This document shows, piece by piece, positions 54,089 through 63,418 of a stretch of 64,000 bases of DNA. Each line of letters starts with the position of its first letter. Within the stretch, counting starts at the first letter, position 1. The stretch is from the NCBI GenBank assembly GCA_029246285.1, contig JAQWNW010000022.1, positions 62,001-126,000 of the forward strand, written 5' to 3'. The DNA is from Paracoccaceae bacterium. GTDB taxonomy: Bacteria > Pseudomonadota > Alphaproteobacteria > Rhodobacterales > Rhodobacteraceae. A program made the position numbers and the translations under genes. Under the pieces are notes generated by a model. It saw only the letters and a list, made by a program, of their open reading frames with translations. It made no database searches and was not told the DNA's origin.

Positions 54089-54829
54089 CATGAAAAAGTA
54101 ATAAATTGTCAAAAGAGCCCCAAATATAATCACAATTTTTCTGATGTTATTTTGAGGAAGTGAAATTGCTAGTCTTCCTCCCATATAACCCCCTCCAGCA
54201 CTTCCGAGAAACATTACCACCGCGTAAGGCCAAAAAACCTCACCAGACATTATATAAATTATTGAAGCCGGAACACTTATAGATGCAATTACAGCATTTT
54301 TCATCGCATTAGCAGTGCGAAGGTCTTCAAAACCAATTAATATTAAAACCGCTAACGCAATTTGTCCCAGCCCAGCGCCAAAATAACCACCATAAATGGA
54401 AAAGGCGAAAAGAAGTATTATAGGCAGTTTCTGTGATTTTAATGATAACCCTACAAGCTTTTTTCGGAGGTTAGGGGCAAAGACAAATAATAGTGTTGCA
54501 AAACCCATCAGGTACGGAATGAGACTTTTAAAAATATCAGCACCCAATGAAAATAGTATGATTGCTCCAAATATGCTCCCGAATGAGCATATAAGTATGG
54601 GGCCGTAGATTTGCTTTCCTATCATTCTTAATTCATTTTTGAATGCAGGCAGTGCTGCTATATTACCTGGAGCAGTGGCAATGAAGTTTGTAGCATTAGC
54701 AGAGACTGGGGATAATCCTGCCAACATCAGAGCTGGAAATGTTAAAAAAGTAGCGCCACCGGCGACGGCATTTAAGATCCCTGCGAGAAATCCAGTTATG
54801 AATAAAACTAGAAAGAATAATATTTCCAA
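54083..54829 (-). CDS. TSUP-family (TauE/SafE) membrane permease
   Basis: A 248-residue polytopic membrane protein with the two TSUP half-motifs: GILNAVAGGATFLTFPALML with ANATNFIATAPG in the N-half and YGGYFGAGLGQIALAVLILIGF with GGGYMGGRLAISLP in the C-half. TSUP proteins export or import sulfite, sulfoacetate or other organic anions. It is about 1.4 kb from the taurine operon but on the opposite strand, so a role in sulfite export is possible and unproven. The frame begins at a TTG; the ribosome binding site is weak. A terminator overlaps its stop. Confidence 0.87.
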   Translation of the reverse strand: MEILFFLVLFITGFLAGILNAVAGGATFLTFPALMLAGLSPVSANATNFIATAPGNIAALPAFKNELRMIGKQIYGPILICSFGSIFGAIILFSLGADIFKSLIPYLMGFATLLFVFAPNLRKKLVGLSLKSQKLPIILLFAFSIYGGYFGAGLGQIALAVLILIGFEDLRTANAMKNAVIASISVPASIIYIMSGEVFWPYAVVMFLGSAGGGYMGGRLAISLPQNNIRKIVIIFGALLTIYYFFMK

Positions 54830-54916
54830 AATTCGTCCAAATAAAAATTGTTATTAGATTAGTAAGAGTTAAAATGCGACACTGAGTTGCACTTGATAAT
54901 TACTGACAAGGATTAT

Positions 54917-55318
54917 TTGATCAACCACAAATGTGTAGGGATTAAATCAATTAAGGAAGAGAAAACAAATCGTTCTTTAAAGTCGGCTATGTTTTTTGGC
55001 TGGAAAAGGCTTTGTCCAAAATGTGGCCAAGGTGAGTTAATGAGTTCTTATTTGAAAGTAAGATTGGGATGTAGTTCCTGCTCTCAAGATTTTCATTACC
55101 AAAGAGCTGACGATGGGCCAGCTTATATTACAGTATTGATCATCGGGCATCTGTTGGTGCCACTAATTTTGTTTTTTTATGAATTTTTCCGGTTAAGCCC
55201 GTTGATTATGGCTATTAGTTTGAGTACGTTTGCAGTCTTATTGGCGTTATATCTGCTTCCGAGAATAAAAGGTGCTTTAATTGGATTGCAATGGGCGAAA
55301 CAGATGCACGGATTTTGA
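54917..55318 (+). CDS. DUF983 family zinc-ribbon membrane protein
   Basis: The DUF983 pattern is clear: FGWKRLCPKCGQGELMSSYLK, a second Cys pair (CSSCSQDF), then HYQRADDGPAYITVLIIGH and two transmembrane helices. The start is uncertain. A TTG at 54917 with AAGGA 4 bases upstream gives 133 residues and is my choice; a TTG at 54887 adds 10 residues. There is no in-frame ATG before the zinc-ribbon except the Met 24 residues in. Function unknown. It precedes the Nudix gene. Confidence 0.8.
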   Translation: MINHKCVGIKSIKEEKTNRSLKSAMFFGWKRLCPKCGQGELMSSYLKVRLGCSSCSQDFHYQRADDGPAYITVLIIGHLLVPLILFFYEFFRLSPLIMAISLSTFAVLLALYLLPRIKGALIGLQWAKQMHGF

Positions 55319-55361
55319 AAGCCATTTAAGATAAGAATTGCGCAAAAACACTAGGAGTGTA

Positions 55362-56039
55362 ATGAACAACTTGGAAGTAAAAAATGCTGCGTCAATCATA
55401 TTGTTGCGCGGATATAATGGTAATTCAAAGGTATTGATGGGTCAGAGAGGTAAGGGAGCGTCATTCATGCCTAATAAGTTTGTTTTTCCTGGAGGCGCAG
55501 TGGATAACGAAGACTCAAGAGTAATTTCGGATGATGCCATTAATAAAGAGATGCTTCTAAATTTGAAAATGAAATCTGAAAGTGGCATAGAATCTGCTAT
55601 TGTGGCAGCTGGAATAAGAGAACTTTGGGAAGAAACGGGTTTAATTTTGGGATCTCTGTCTAAACATATTCCGGCAATGCAACATAAAAGTTGGGAAGAG
55701 TTTTTTAGGACTGGTTATCAGCCTAATGCCAAAAATATGGAATTAATTTTTAGAGCAATTACACCTCCTGGCAGGACAAGAAGATTTGATGCAAGATTCT
55801 TTCTAGTTAATGCAGAAGACATTCACGGGGATCTAGATGATTTTTCAAATGCATCTGGTGAATTAAGCCACTTACAGTGGATTGGATTGACTGCTGCTGA
55901 GAGCCTTGATTTGCCAATTATTACTCAAATTGTCTTAAAGGAAGTCCAGTCTATCTTGAATGGAAATAGTCCAAGGGGCTATCCTTTTTACTATCATGAA
56001 GGGGGAATTTCACATTTCGAACGATTGGAAAGATATTGA
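55362..56039 (+). CDS. Nudix hydrolase (NUDT19-like)
   Basis: A 225-residue Nudix protein from the ATG at 55362 (AGGAG upstream). The beta strand FVFPGGAVDNEDSR is followed by an unusually long insert before the Nudix helix AGIRELWEETGLIL, giving the NUDT19/RNUDIX arrangement. TPPGRTRRFDARFFLV and HLQWIGLTAAESL are further family segments. Such enzymes hydrolyse CoA or related nucleotide diphosphates; the substrate is not known here. The 231 bases after it hold the taurine-operon promoter but no motif I could recognise. Confidence 0.86.
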   Translation: MNNLEVKNAASIILLRGYNGNSKVLMGQRGKGASFMPNKFVFPGGAVDNEDSRVISDDAINKEMLLNLKMKSESGIESAIVAAGIRELWEETGLILGSLSKHIPAMQHKSWEEFFRTGYQPNAKNMELIFRAITPPGRTRRFDARFFLVNAEDIHGDLDDFSNASGELSHLQWIGLTAAESLDLPIITQIVLKEVQSILNGNSPRGYPFYYHEGGISHFERLERY

Positions 56040-56270
56040 AATTCTTGTGAAATATAAATGAACATTTGTAAAACAATTTTCATAAGTTATAATACGTCGA
56101 TCTGTGGGGTATAAAAAGAGTTCCGATTTTATCCTAATTCTCTTTTATTTGCGTTAATTGTAATCTTTTTTCCCCTTTTGATTTTCTTGGATTAGTAGTA
56201 TTGTATTCAAGGGTGATATTATAGCTTTTATGATTGACTTATCATTTAAGAAATTTTGAGGAGAAAACTT

Positions 56271-57653
56271 ATGAACCAGCATTTGAATGCTAATGATTTA
56301 ACTACTGTCGTAGAGAATGATAAAGCACATATTTGGCATCATTTGAGCCAACATGCCCCATATGAGAAAATAGATCCTCGAATTATTGTAGAAGGCAAGG
56401 GCATGCGTGTATGGGACCAACATGGTAAAGAGCATATTGATGCTGTCTCAGGGGGTGTTTGGACCGTAAATGTAGGGTATGGTCGCGAAAGTATTGCTAA
56501 TGCTGTAAGGGATCAGCTGATAAAATTAAATTATTTTGCTCAGACAGCAGGTTCTATTCCAGGATCAATGTTTGCAGAGAAACTGTTACAAAAGATGCCA
56601 GGGCTAAGTAGAGTTTATTATGCAAACTCTGGATCTGAAGCAAATGAAAAAGTTTTTAAAATGGTTCGTCAAATTTCTGAAAAAAAATACGGTGGGAAAA
56701 AGAACAAAATTTTGTTCCGTGATCGTGACTATCATGGAACGACTATTACTTGTTTATCTGCCAGTGGTCAGCCCCAAAGGGCAAGCCAATACGGACCGTT
56801 CACCCCCGGCTTTGTTCAGGTGCCTCACTGTTTGGAATACCGCAGCCAATTTGAAGACTCTGAAAACTACGGAGAACAGGTAGTTAAAGCAACCGAGGAG
56901 GTTATTTTAAGAGAGGGACCTGATACGATTGGGTTGATGTGTTTAGAACCGGTGACTGCTGGAGGGGGAGTGATAACACCACCAGACGGGTATTGGGAGG
57001 GAATTCAAAACCTTTGTAAGAAGTATGATATTTTATTACATATCGATGAAGTTGTCTGTGGTGTAGGACGAACAGGTACTTGGTTCGGATATCAGCATTT
57101 TGGAGTGAAACCAGATTTTGTAACGATGGCAAAAGGAGTTGCTTCAGGATATGCTGCAATTAGTTGTGCAGTCACCACTGAAGAAGTATTTGATATGTTT
57201 AAAGACAATTCAGACGATCCATTGAATTATTTTCGCGACATTTCAACATTTGGTGGTTGTACTGCTGGACCGGCGGCGGCATTAGAGAACATCAATATAA
57301 TTGAAAATGAAGATCTCTTATCAAATACTGTTGAAATGGGACATTATGCAATTGATCAATTAAGTGAGTTACAAGATAAACACGCCGTTATTGGTCAGGT
57401 TCGTGGAAAAGGACTTTTCTTGGGGGCAGAATTAGTTAAAGACCGAAGTACAAGAGAGCCAATGGATGAGAAAATGGTAGCGGCAGTTACAGCAAACTGT
57501 ATGTCGCAGGGTGTTATCATTGGTATGACCAATAGATCATTGCCTGGATTAAATAATACGCTTTGTCTTTCACCTGCTTTGATAGCAACAAAAGATGATA
57601 TAGACGAAATTATTTCATCTATGGATGTCGCACTTTCAGAGGTTTTTGAATAA
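56271..57653 (+). CDS. tpa: Taurine:pyruvate aminotransferase
   Basis: This class III PLP enzyme converts taurine plus pyruvate to sulfoacetaldehyde plus L-alanine. The 460 residues carry the family elements YANSGSEANEKVFKM, DEVVCGVGRTGTWFG, and the PLP-Lys in VTMAKGVASGYAAIS. The start at 56271 has GAGGAG at 8 bases; an in-frame TTG 15 bases earlier is rejected. The next genes xsc, pta, soeA and soeB confirm the taurine pathway. No TauR-type site was found in the gap upstream. Confidence 0.93.
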   Translation: MNQHLNANDLTTVVENDKAHIWHHLSQHAPYEKIDPRIIVEGKGMRVWDQHGKEHIDAVSGGVWTVNVGYGRESIANAVRDQLIKLNYFAQTAGSIPGSMFAEKLLQKMPGLSRVYYANSGSEANEKVFKMVRQISEKKYGGKKNKILFRDRDYHGTTITCLSASGQPQRASQYGPFTPGFVQVPHCLEYRSQFEDSENYGEQVVKATEEVILREGPDTIGLMCLEPVTAGGGVITPPDGYWEGIQNLCKKYDILLHIDEVVCGVGRTGTWFGYQHFGVKPDFVTMAKGVASGYAAISCAVTTEEVFDMFKDNSDDPLNYFRDISTFGGCTAGPAAALENINIIENEDLLSNTVEMGHYAIDQLSELQDKHAVIGQVRGKGLFLGAELVKDRSTREPMDEKMVAAVTANCMSQGVIIGMTNRSLPGLNNTLCLSPALIATKDDIDEIISSMDVALSEVFE

Positions 57654-57703
57654 CACAAAAATTCAAATCAATTGCATTACATTATTTTTAAAAGGATTTC
57701 TTT

Positions 57704-59473
57704 ATGAAAATGACAACTGAAGAAGCTTTTGTTAAAGTTTTACAAATCCATGGTATCAAACATGCGTTTGGTATTATTGGTTCGGCAATGATGCCAATTT
57801 CAGATCTGTTTCCAGTGGCTGGCATTAAATTCTGGGATGCTGCTCATGAATGTAATGCTGGAATGATGTCAGATGGGTTCACTCGGGCATCGGGTGAGAT
57901 GTCAATGATGATTGCTCAGAACGGTCCAGGGATTACAAATTTCGTAACTCCTGTTAAGACAGCATATTGGAATCATACACCTCTTTTGCTCGTTACGCCC
58001 CAAGCAGCGAACAAAACAATTGGTCAAGGTGGGTTTCAAGAAGTTGAGCAAATGGCTCTGTTCAAAGATATGGTTGCTTATCAAGAAGAGGTTAGAGATC
58101 CAACGCGGACTGCAGAGGTGTTAAATCGAGTGATCATGCAGGCTAAAAGAGCGTCTGCTCCTGCCCAGATCAATATACCAAGAGATTATTGGACCCAAGT
58201 GATTGATATAGATTTACCTGCCGTAATTGATTTTGAGTTACCAAGTGGTGGCGATGAAGCAATAAGTAAAGCAGCAGAACTCCTAAGTAATGCGAAAAAC
58301 CCAGTTATCTTGAATGGTGCAGGCGTGGTGATTGGAAACGCCATCTCTGACTCTATGAAGTTGGCAGAGCGCTTAGATGCTCCTGTTTGTTGTGGTTATC
58401 AGCACAATGATGCTTTTCCAGGTTCCCATCCACTTTTTGCTGGACCATTGGGTTATAATGGTTCGAAGGCTGGGATGGAGCTTATTTCACAGGCAGATGT
58501 GGTACTTGCCTTGGGGACTAGGCTTAATCCGTTTTCTACATTACCAGGCTATGGTATAGATTATTGGCCTAAAAAAGCCTCTATAATACAGGTTGATATA
58601 AATGCTGATAGAATTGGTCTGACAAAGCCTGTTTCAATTGGAATAGTTGGAGACGCAAAGAAGGTAGCGGGTGCATTATTGCTTAAACTTGGCGCAAATG
58701 CGGGTGATAATGGGCGTCAAGAACGAAAAGCAGTGATAGCTAAGACGAAGTCAATGTGGGCTCAAGAACTGACCTCTATGGACCACGAAGATGACGATCC
58801 TGGAACTACTTGGAATGAAAGAGCTAGAGGGAGAGAGCCGGAAAAGATGTCCCCTCGAATGGCGTGGAGAGCGATACAATCTGCTTTGCCAAAAGAAGCA
58901 ATTATTTCCTCAGATATTGGTAATAATTGTGCGATTGGTAATGCTTATCCAACTTTCGAATCGGGAAGAAAATATTTGGCACCTGGACTATTTGGGCCAT
59001 GTGGGTATGGATTTCCAGCTATATGTGGAGCGAAAATAGCTTGTCCTGATGTCCCTGTTGTTGGATTTGCTGGGGACGGAGCGTTTGGTATCTCGATGAA
59101 CGAAATGGTTAGCTGCGGTAGAGATGATTGGCCTGGCATAACAATGGTAATTTTTAGAAATTATCAATGGGGTGCCGAAAAAAGAAATACAACATTATGG
59201 TACGAGGATAACTTCGTTGGTACTGAGTTAGACACTGGTGTGTCATACGCAAAGATTGCTCAGTCTTGTGGTCTAATTGGTGTTCAAGTAGACGGCATGG
59301 ACTCATTACGAGATGCGTTAGACGAAGCTATAAAAGTACAAATGAATGAAGGAAAAACGACGTTTATAGAGGTTATTTTAAACCAAGAGTTGGGTGAACC
59401 TTTTAGAAGAGATGCAATGAAAAAGCCTGTATCTGTTGCGGGAATAAGTGCCGCTGACATGCGTCAAAATTAA
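57704..59473 (+). CDS. xsc: Sulfoacetaldehyde acetyltransferase
   Basis: A thiamine-diphosphate enzyme that splits sulfoacetaldehyde with phosphate into acetyl phosphate and sulfite. The 589 residues start with EEAFVKVLQIHGIKHAFGIIGSAM, which is characteristic of Xsc within the acetolactate synthase-like group. The ThDP-binding segment is GFAGDGAFGISMNEM, and EGGQ-like GQGGFQEVEQM follows the N-domain. AAGGA stands 7 bases before the ATG. It lies 50 bases after tpa and 54 before pta. The key step of taurine desulfonation. Confidence 0.95.
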   Translation: MKMTTEEAFVKVLQIHGIKHAFGIIGSAMMPISDLFPVAGIKFWDAAHECNAGMMSDGFTRASGEMSMMIAQNGPGITNFVTPVKTAYWNHTPLLLVTPQAANKTIGQGGFQEVEQMALFKDMVAYQEEVRDPTRTAEVLNRVIMQAKRASAPAQINIPRDYWTQVIDIDLPAVIDFELPSGGDEAISKAAELLSNAKNPVILNGAGVVIGNAISDSMKLAERLDAPVCCGYQHNDAFPGSHPLFAGPLGYNGSKAGMELISQADVVLALGTRLNPFSTLPGYGIDYWPKKASIIQVDINADRIGLTKPVSIGIVGDAKKVAGALLLKLGANAGDNGRQERKAVIAKTKSMWAQELTSMDHEDDDPGTTWNERARGREPEKMSPRMAWRAIQSALPKEAIISSDIGNNCAIGNAYPTFESGRKYLAPGLFGPCGYGFPAICGAKIACPDVPVVGFAGDGAFGISMNEMVSCGRDDWPGITMVIFRNYQWGAEKRNTTLWYEDNFVGTELDTGVSYAKIAQSCGLIGVQVDGMDSLRDALDEAIKVQMNEGKTTFIEVILNQELGEPFRRDAMKKPVSVAGISAADMRQN

Positions 59474-59527
59474 TTGATTTTTGAGATTTTGAACCTTGAG
59501 GTTTAAGAAGGTTAGAGAGATAGGTTA

Positions 59528-60457
59528 ATGGAACATTCACCTTTTTTAACTTCAGAAAAGATAGTTTGTTCAAATCATTTATTGAGCCGCGCTCAAAAAT
59601 TGAAAAAGCCCAATGTAGTTATCGCTAATGCTGGTTCTGTTTTACCTATGTCGGCTGCTCTAGAAGCAACAAAAATTGGAATTATGACGCCAATCTTTGT
59701 TGGTGATGTTAAAGATATTGAGAAAGAGGCGAATGATTTAAATTGGGATATCGCGAATTTTGAAATAATCGCTGCTAAAGGAGAATATGAAAGCGCCAAG
59801 GTAGCAGCAAAAGTTTGTGGTTATGGACATGGTGATATATTAATGAAGGGAGATCTCCATTCAGATATTTTTATGAAAGCCACACTGAAGAAAGAGTCTG
59901 GGCTTCGAACCGGTAGAAGGTTAGTCCATTCATTTTTCATCACACACCCAAGTGATCGAAGACCTCTATTAATCAGTGATGCCGCGGTTAATATAAAGCC
60001 TAATCTCGTCACTAGAAAGGAGGCAACACGTTTCGCTGTCGACATATTGCATATTTTAGGGATTAGTCGACCAAAAGTAGCATTTTTGTCAGCAACCGAA
60101 GTTCCTGTAGATACGATGGAAAGTAGTTTAGAAGCGGCTACTTTGTGTGAATGGGCTAAAAAAGAAATAAAAAACGCAGATTTTTCAGGCCCTTTGGCCT
60201 TAGACTTAATATTGTCTCCAGAGAGTGCAAAGGTAAAAGGTTTTTCAGAAAATCTCGTTGCTGGAAAAGCTGATGCAATAATTGTGCCTGATATTGTTTC
60301 TGGAAATGCGATTTTCAAAGCTCTTGTCTATTTATCTGGAGGTTGTGCTGCTGGAATCGTCAATGGTGCCAAAGTTCCAATATTACTTACAAGTAGGTCT
60401 GATCCGCCAGCTGCCCGCATAGCATCCGTCGCCCTTGCTAATATCTTGCGAGTATAA
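59528..60457 (+). CDS. pta: Phosphate acetyltransferase (short form)
   Basis: A 309-residue PTA_PTB domain protein that converts acetyl phosphate from Xsc to acetyl-CoA. It lacks the N-terminal DRTGG region of E. coli Pta, as is usual for catabolic Pta paired with xsc. Recognisable segments are VVIANAGSVLPMSAALEATKIG, ILMKGDLHSDIFMKATL and DALDLILSPESAKVKG-like sequence near the end with ILLTSRSDPPAARIASVALA. No ackA is nearby, in line with acetyl phosphate being routed to CoA. Confidence 0.91.
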   Translation: MEHSPFLTSEKIVCSNHLLSRAQKLKKPNVVIANAGSVLPMSAALEATKIGIMTPIFVGDVKDIEKEANDLNWDIANFEIIAAKGEYESAKVAAKVCGYGHGDILMKGDLHSDIFMKATLKKESGLRTGRRLVHSFFITHPSDRRPLLISDAAVNIKPNLVTRKEATRFAVDILHILGISRPKVAFLSATEVPVDTMESSLEAATLCEWAKKEIKNADFSGPLALDLILSPESAKVKGFSENLVAGKADAIIVPDIVSGNAIFKALVYLSGGCAAGIVNGAKVPILLTSRSDPPAARIASVALANILRV

Positions 60458-60482
60458 TTAAATTTTCAAAATTCTGCCTAAC

Positions 60483-60556
60483 ATTTAGTTAAATCGCTTT
60501 GCTTCCTTTTTTAAACAATTTATAGTTTGTATATCATTAAATTTTTTTAACTAAAT
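60483..60556. repeat. 11-base inverted repeat in the soeA leader
   Basis: Perfect arms ATTTAGTTAAA (60483-60493) and TTTAACTAAAT (60546-60556) are separated by 52 bases in the 126-base gap before soeA. Each arm is itself a near-palindrome, so they may be two copies of one operator rather than a hairpin. No matching copy was seen upstream of tpa. Confidence 0.4.
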
Positions 60557-60583
60557 TTTCCTGTTTTAATCAAAGGTTCTATT

Positions 60584-63418
60584 GTGAGTAAATTTGCACA
60601 ACCCAAACTGGACTTAAGTCCTAAAGTGAATGATGAAATTCGAAAAACTACTTGTTATATGTGTGCCTGTCGCTGTGGTATAAATGTACATATGCAAAGT
60701 GGTAAAGTTAAATATATTGAGGGCAATAAGGACCATCCAGTAAATCAGGGGGTTTTATGTGCCAAGGGATCAGCAGGCATAATGCAGATTTATTCTCCTG
60801 CTAGGTTACGGGCGCCGATGAAGCGGATTGGTCCGCGCGGTAGTGGTGCTTTTGAAGAGATAAGTTGGGAAGAGGCGCTAGGAATTGCTACAGATTGGCT
60901 AAAGCCAGTTAGAAATGATGACCCGAAAAAGCTGGCTTTTTTTACTGGCCGTGATCAATCACAATCTTTCACAAGTTGGTGGGCACAGGCCTATGGTACT
61001 CCAAATTATGCTGCTCATGGCGGATTTTGCTCGGTCAATATGGCTGCTGCTGGTATATATACGATGGGTGGTGCGTTTTGGGAGTTTGGTCAACCTGACT
61101 GGGAACGTACAAAATTATTTATGATCTTTGGAGTGGCTGAAGATCACGATAGCAACCCAATAAAAATAGGGCTAGGAAAATTAAAAAAACGCGGGGCAAA
61201 AGTTATTGGGGTTAATCCGATTCGAACCGGATATAATGCGATTGCGGATGATTGGGTTGGTATAACACCGGGTACAGATGGTCTATTCATTTTATCTTTG
61301 GTTCATACTTTGATGGCAGCAGGTAAGATTGATTTGGAGTATTTGATTCGATACACGAATGCCCCTTATTTGATTGATAGTGACCCAAAATCTAAAACTT
61401 TTGGCTTGTTTCTTCGCGATAATGCGGGTGAACCTTTGATACTTGATCGGATAACAAAGAAAGCAATCGCTTGGAATACCAAAGGTGCTAAACCTGATTT
61501 AGCTGGAAGTTATAGAAGAGGAGGGATTAGTCATCTTTCAGTTTTTCAAATGATAGCTGAGCGTTATTTGTCGGAAGATTATTCTCCAGAGGCAGTTTCA
61601 AAGAAAGTAGGGATTTCTGCAGATAGGATAAAAGGTATTGCTGCAGATTTGGCACGCGTAGCTTTTGAAGAAGAAATAGTGATAGAGCAGGAATGGACAG
61701 ATTTTCGAGGAGAAAAGCATGATAAAATGGTTGGCAGGCCTGTAAGTTTTCATGCCATGAGGGGTGTTTCAGCCCATTCAAATGGATTCCAGACGTGCAG
61801 ATCGTTACATCTTCTTCAGATAATTTTGGGAAGTGTGGAGGTACCTGGCGGGTTTCGGTTTAAACCACCTTACCCAAAACACTCAACCAGTCATCCAAAA
61901 CCTCACTGTAAAGTCACTGCTGGAATGCCACTTGATGGCCCACATCTTGGCTACATACAGGGTCCCGAGGACCTGTGTATTAATAAAGATGGGAAACCAA
62001 TTAGGATCGATAAAGCATATTCTTGGGAAAATCCGATGTCAGCTCATGGATTGATGCACATGGTAATAAGTAATGCATATTCGGGTGACCCTTACCCAAT
62101 TGATGTGATGTTTATGTATATGGCAAATATGTCTTGGAATTCTTCAATGAACACTTCTGGTGTTATGGAAATGTTAACTGCTAAAGATGGAAATAATGAA
62201 TATAAAATACCTAAATTGATTTACTCGGATGCTTATTCATCTGAAATGGTAGCTTATGCTGACTTAATTTTGCCTGATACAACTTATATGGAAAGGCATG
62301 ACTGCATAAGTCTTCTTGATAGGCCTATTTGCGAAGCTGAAGCCGCTGCGGATAGTATCCGTTGGCCTGTGATTGAACCAGATAGAGATGTCAGAGGGTT
62401 CCAATCTGTTCTGTTAGATTTAGGTGCAAGATTAAAACTACCCGGATTTATTACCGAAAATGGAGATCCTAAATTTGAAGATTATGCTGACTACATTATT
62501 AATCACGAAAGACGGCCAGGGGTTGGCCCTTTAGCTGGATTCAGGGGTAAAAATGGAGATAAGGAGGGTCGAGGAGAGACTAACCCAAAACAAATAGAAG
62601 CCTATATTGAGAATGGTGGTTTTTGGAAGAAGCACATTCCAGAAGCAGCACAATTTTTCAAGCCTTGGAATGTTGAATACCAAGAATGGGCTGTTGAAAC
62701 GGGTCTTTTTGATAAGCAGTCGCCGTATCTTTTTGATATATACATAGAACCAATGCAAAAATTTATATTGTCTGCAAAGGGAATAGGTGAAATGCAGCCA
62801 CCGGATCATTTGCGTAAACAAATTATTGATACAATGGACCCTCTTCCGATCTGGTATCAGCCTTTCGAGGAACAAGTTACTGATGGAGAAGAGTTTCCAG
62901 TACATGCATTAACTCAGAGACCAATGGCTATGTATCATAGTTGGGGTAGTCAGAATGCGTGGTTAAGACAAATCCACGGATACAACCCAATGTATTTACC
63001 CAAAAAGATTTGGAAAGAGAAGAATTTCCAAGAGGGAGATTGGGCGTTGGTAACTTCTAGAAGTGGTTCAATCAAAGTCCCAGTTTCCAGAATGGATGCA
63101 CTGAATGAAAATACAATTTGGACTTGGAATGCTATTGGAAAAAGAAGAGGAGCATGGGGGCTATCAGAATATGCGACTGAATCCAACAAAGGATTCTTAC
63201 TTAACCATATTATTCATGAATTGTTACCACCAAAAAAAGATGGAATGCGTTGGTCAAATAGTGATCCAATAACTGGCCAAGCCGCTTGGTTTGACTTAAA
63301 AGTTAAGGTTGAGAAAATATCAAAAGAAGAACATGTAACCCCATTCGCCCATCCGCAGAAATCTCCTGTAAAGTCTGACGTAAATGATGTAAAATATGGA
63401 GAAGATTTCATTGACTGA
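60584..63418 (+). CDS. soeA: Sulfite dehydrogenase molybdopterin subunit (SoeA)
   Basis: The catalytic molybdopterin subunit of the cytoplasmic, membrane-bound sulfite dehydrogenase SoeABC, which oxidises sulfite to sulfate and passes electrons to quinone. The 944 residues start at GTG (AAAGG upstream). The N-terminal 4Fe-4S ligands are Cys24, Cys27, Cys31 and Cys59 (TTCYMCACRCGI ... VLCAKG). The MPT-binding and C-terminal molydopterin-dinucleotide domains follow. There is no Tat signal, which agrees with a cytoplasmic site and argues against tetrathionate or thiosulfate reductases. Position after tpa-xsc-pta supports the assignment. Confidence 0.89.
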   Translation: MSKFAQPKLDLSPKVNDEIRKTTCYMCACRCGINVHMQSGKVKYIEGNKDHPVNQGVLCAKGSAGIMQIYSPARLRAPMKRIGPRGSGAFEEISWEEALGIATDWLKPVRNDDPKKLAFFTGRDQSQSFTSWWAQAYGTPNYAAHGGFCSVNMAAAGIYTMGGAFWEFGQPDWERTKLFMIFGVAEDHDSNPIKIGLGKLKKRGAKVIGVNPIRTGYNAIADDWVGITPGTDGLFILSLVHTLMAAGKIDLEYLIRYTNAPYLIDSDPKSKTFGLFLRDNAGEPLILDRITKKAIAWNTKGAKPDLAGSYRRGGISHLSVFQMIAERYLSEDYSPEAVSKKVGISADRIKGIAADLARVAFEEEIVIEQEWTDFRGEKHDKMVGRPVSFHAMRGVSAHSNGFQTCRSLHLLQIILGSVEVPGGFRFKPPYPKHSTSHPKPHCKVTAGMPLDGPHLGYIQGPEDLCINKDGKPIRIDKAYSWENPMSAHGLMHMVISNAYSGDPYPIDVMFMYMANMSWNSSMNTSGVMEMLTAKDGNNEYKIPKLIYSDAYSSEMVAYADLILPDTTYMERHDCISLLDRPICEAEAAADSIRWPVIEPDRDVRGFQSVLLDLGARLKLPGFITENGDPKFEDYADYIINHERRPGVGPLAGFRGKNGDKEGRGETNPKQIEAYIENGGFWKKHIPEAAQFFKPWNVEYQEWAVETGLFDKQSPYLFDIYIEPMQKFILSAKGIGEMQPPDHLRKQIIDTMDPLPIWYQPFEEQVTDGEEFPVHALTQRPMAMYHSWGSQNAWLRQIHGYNPMYLPKKIWKEKNFQEGDWALVTSRSGSIKVPVSRMDALNENTIWTWNAIGKRRGAWGLSEYATESNKGFLLNHIIHELLPPKKDGMRWSNSDPITGQAAWFDLKVKVEKISKEEHVTPFAHPQKSPVKSDVNDVKYGEDFID

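Noticed and set aside
60608-60617. CTGGACTTAA, matching the TauR (MocR-type) half-site I recall from Rhodobacter taurine promoters
   Set aside because: It is a single copy inside the soeA coding sequence, whereas TauR sites are direct repeats in promoters. None was found upstream of tpa, so chance is the simplest explanation.
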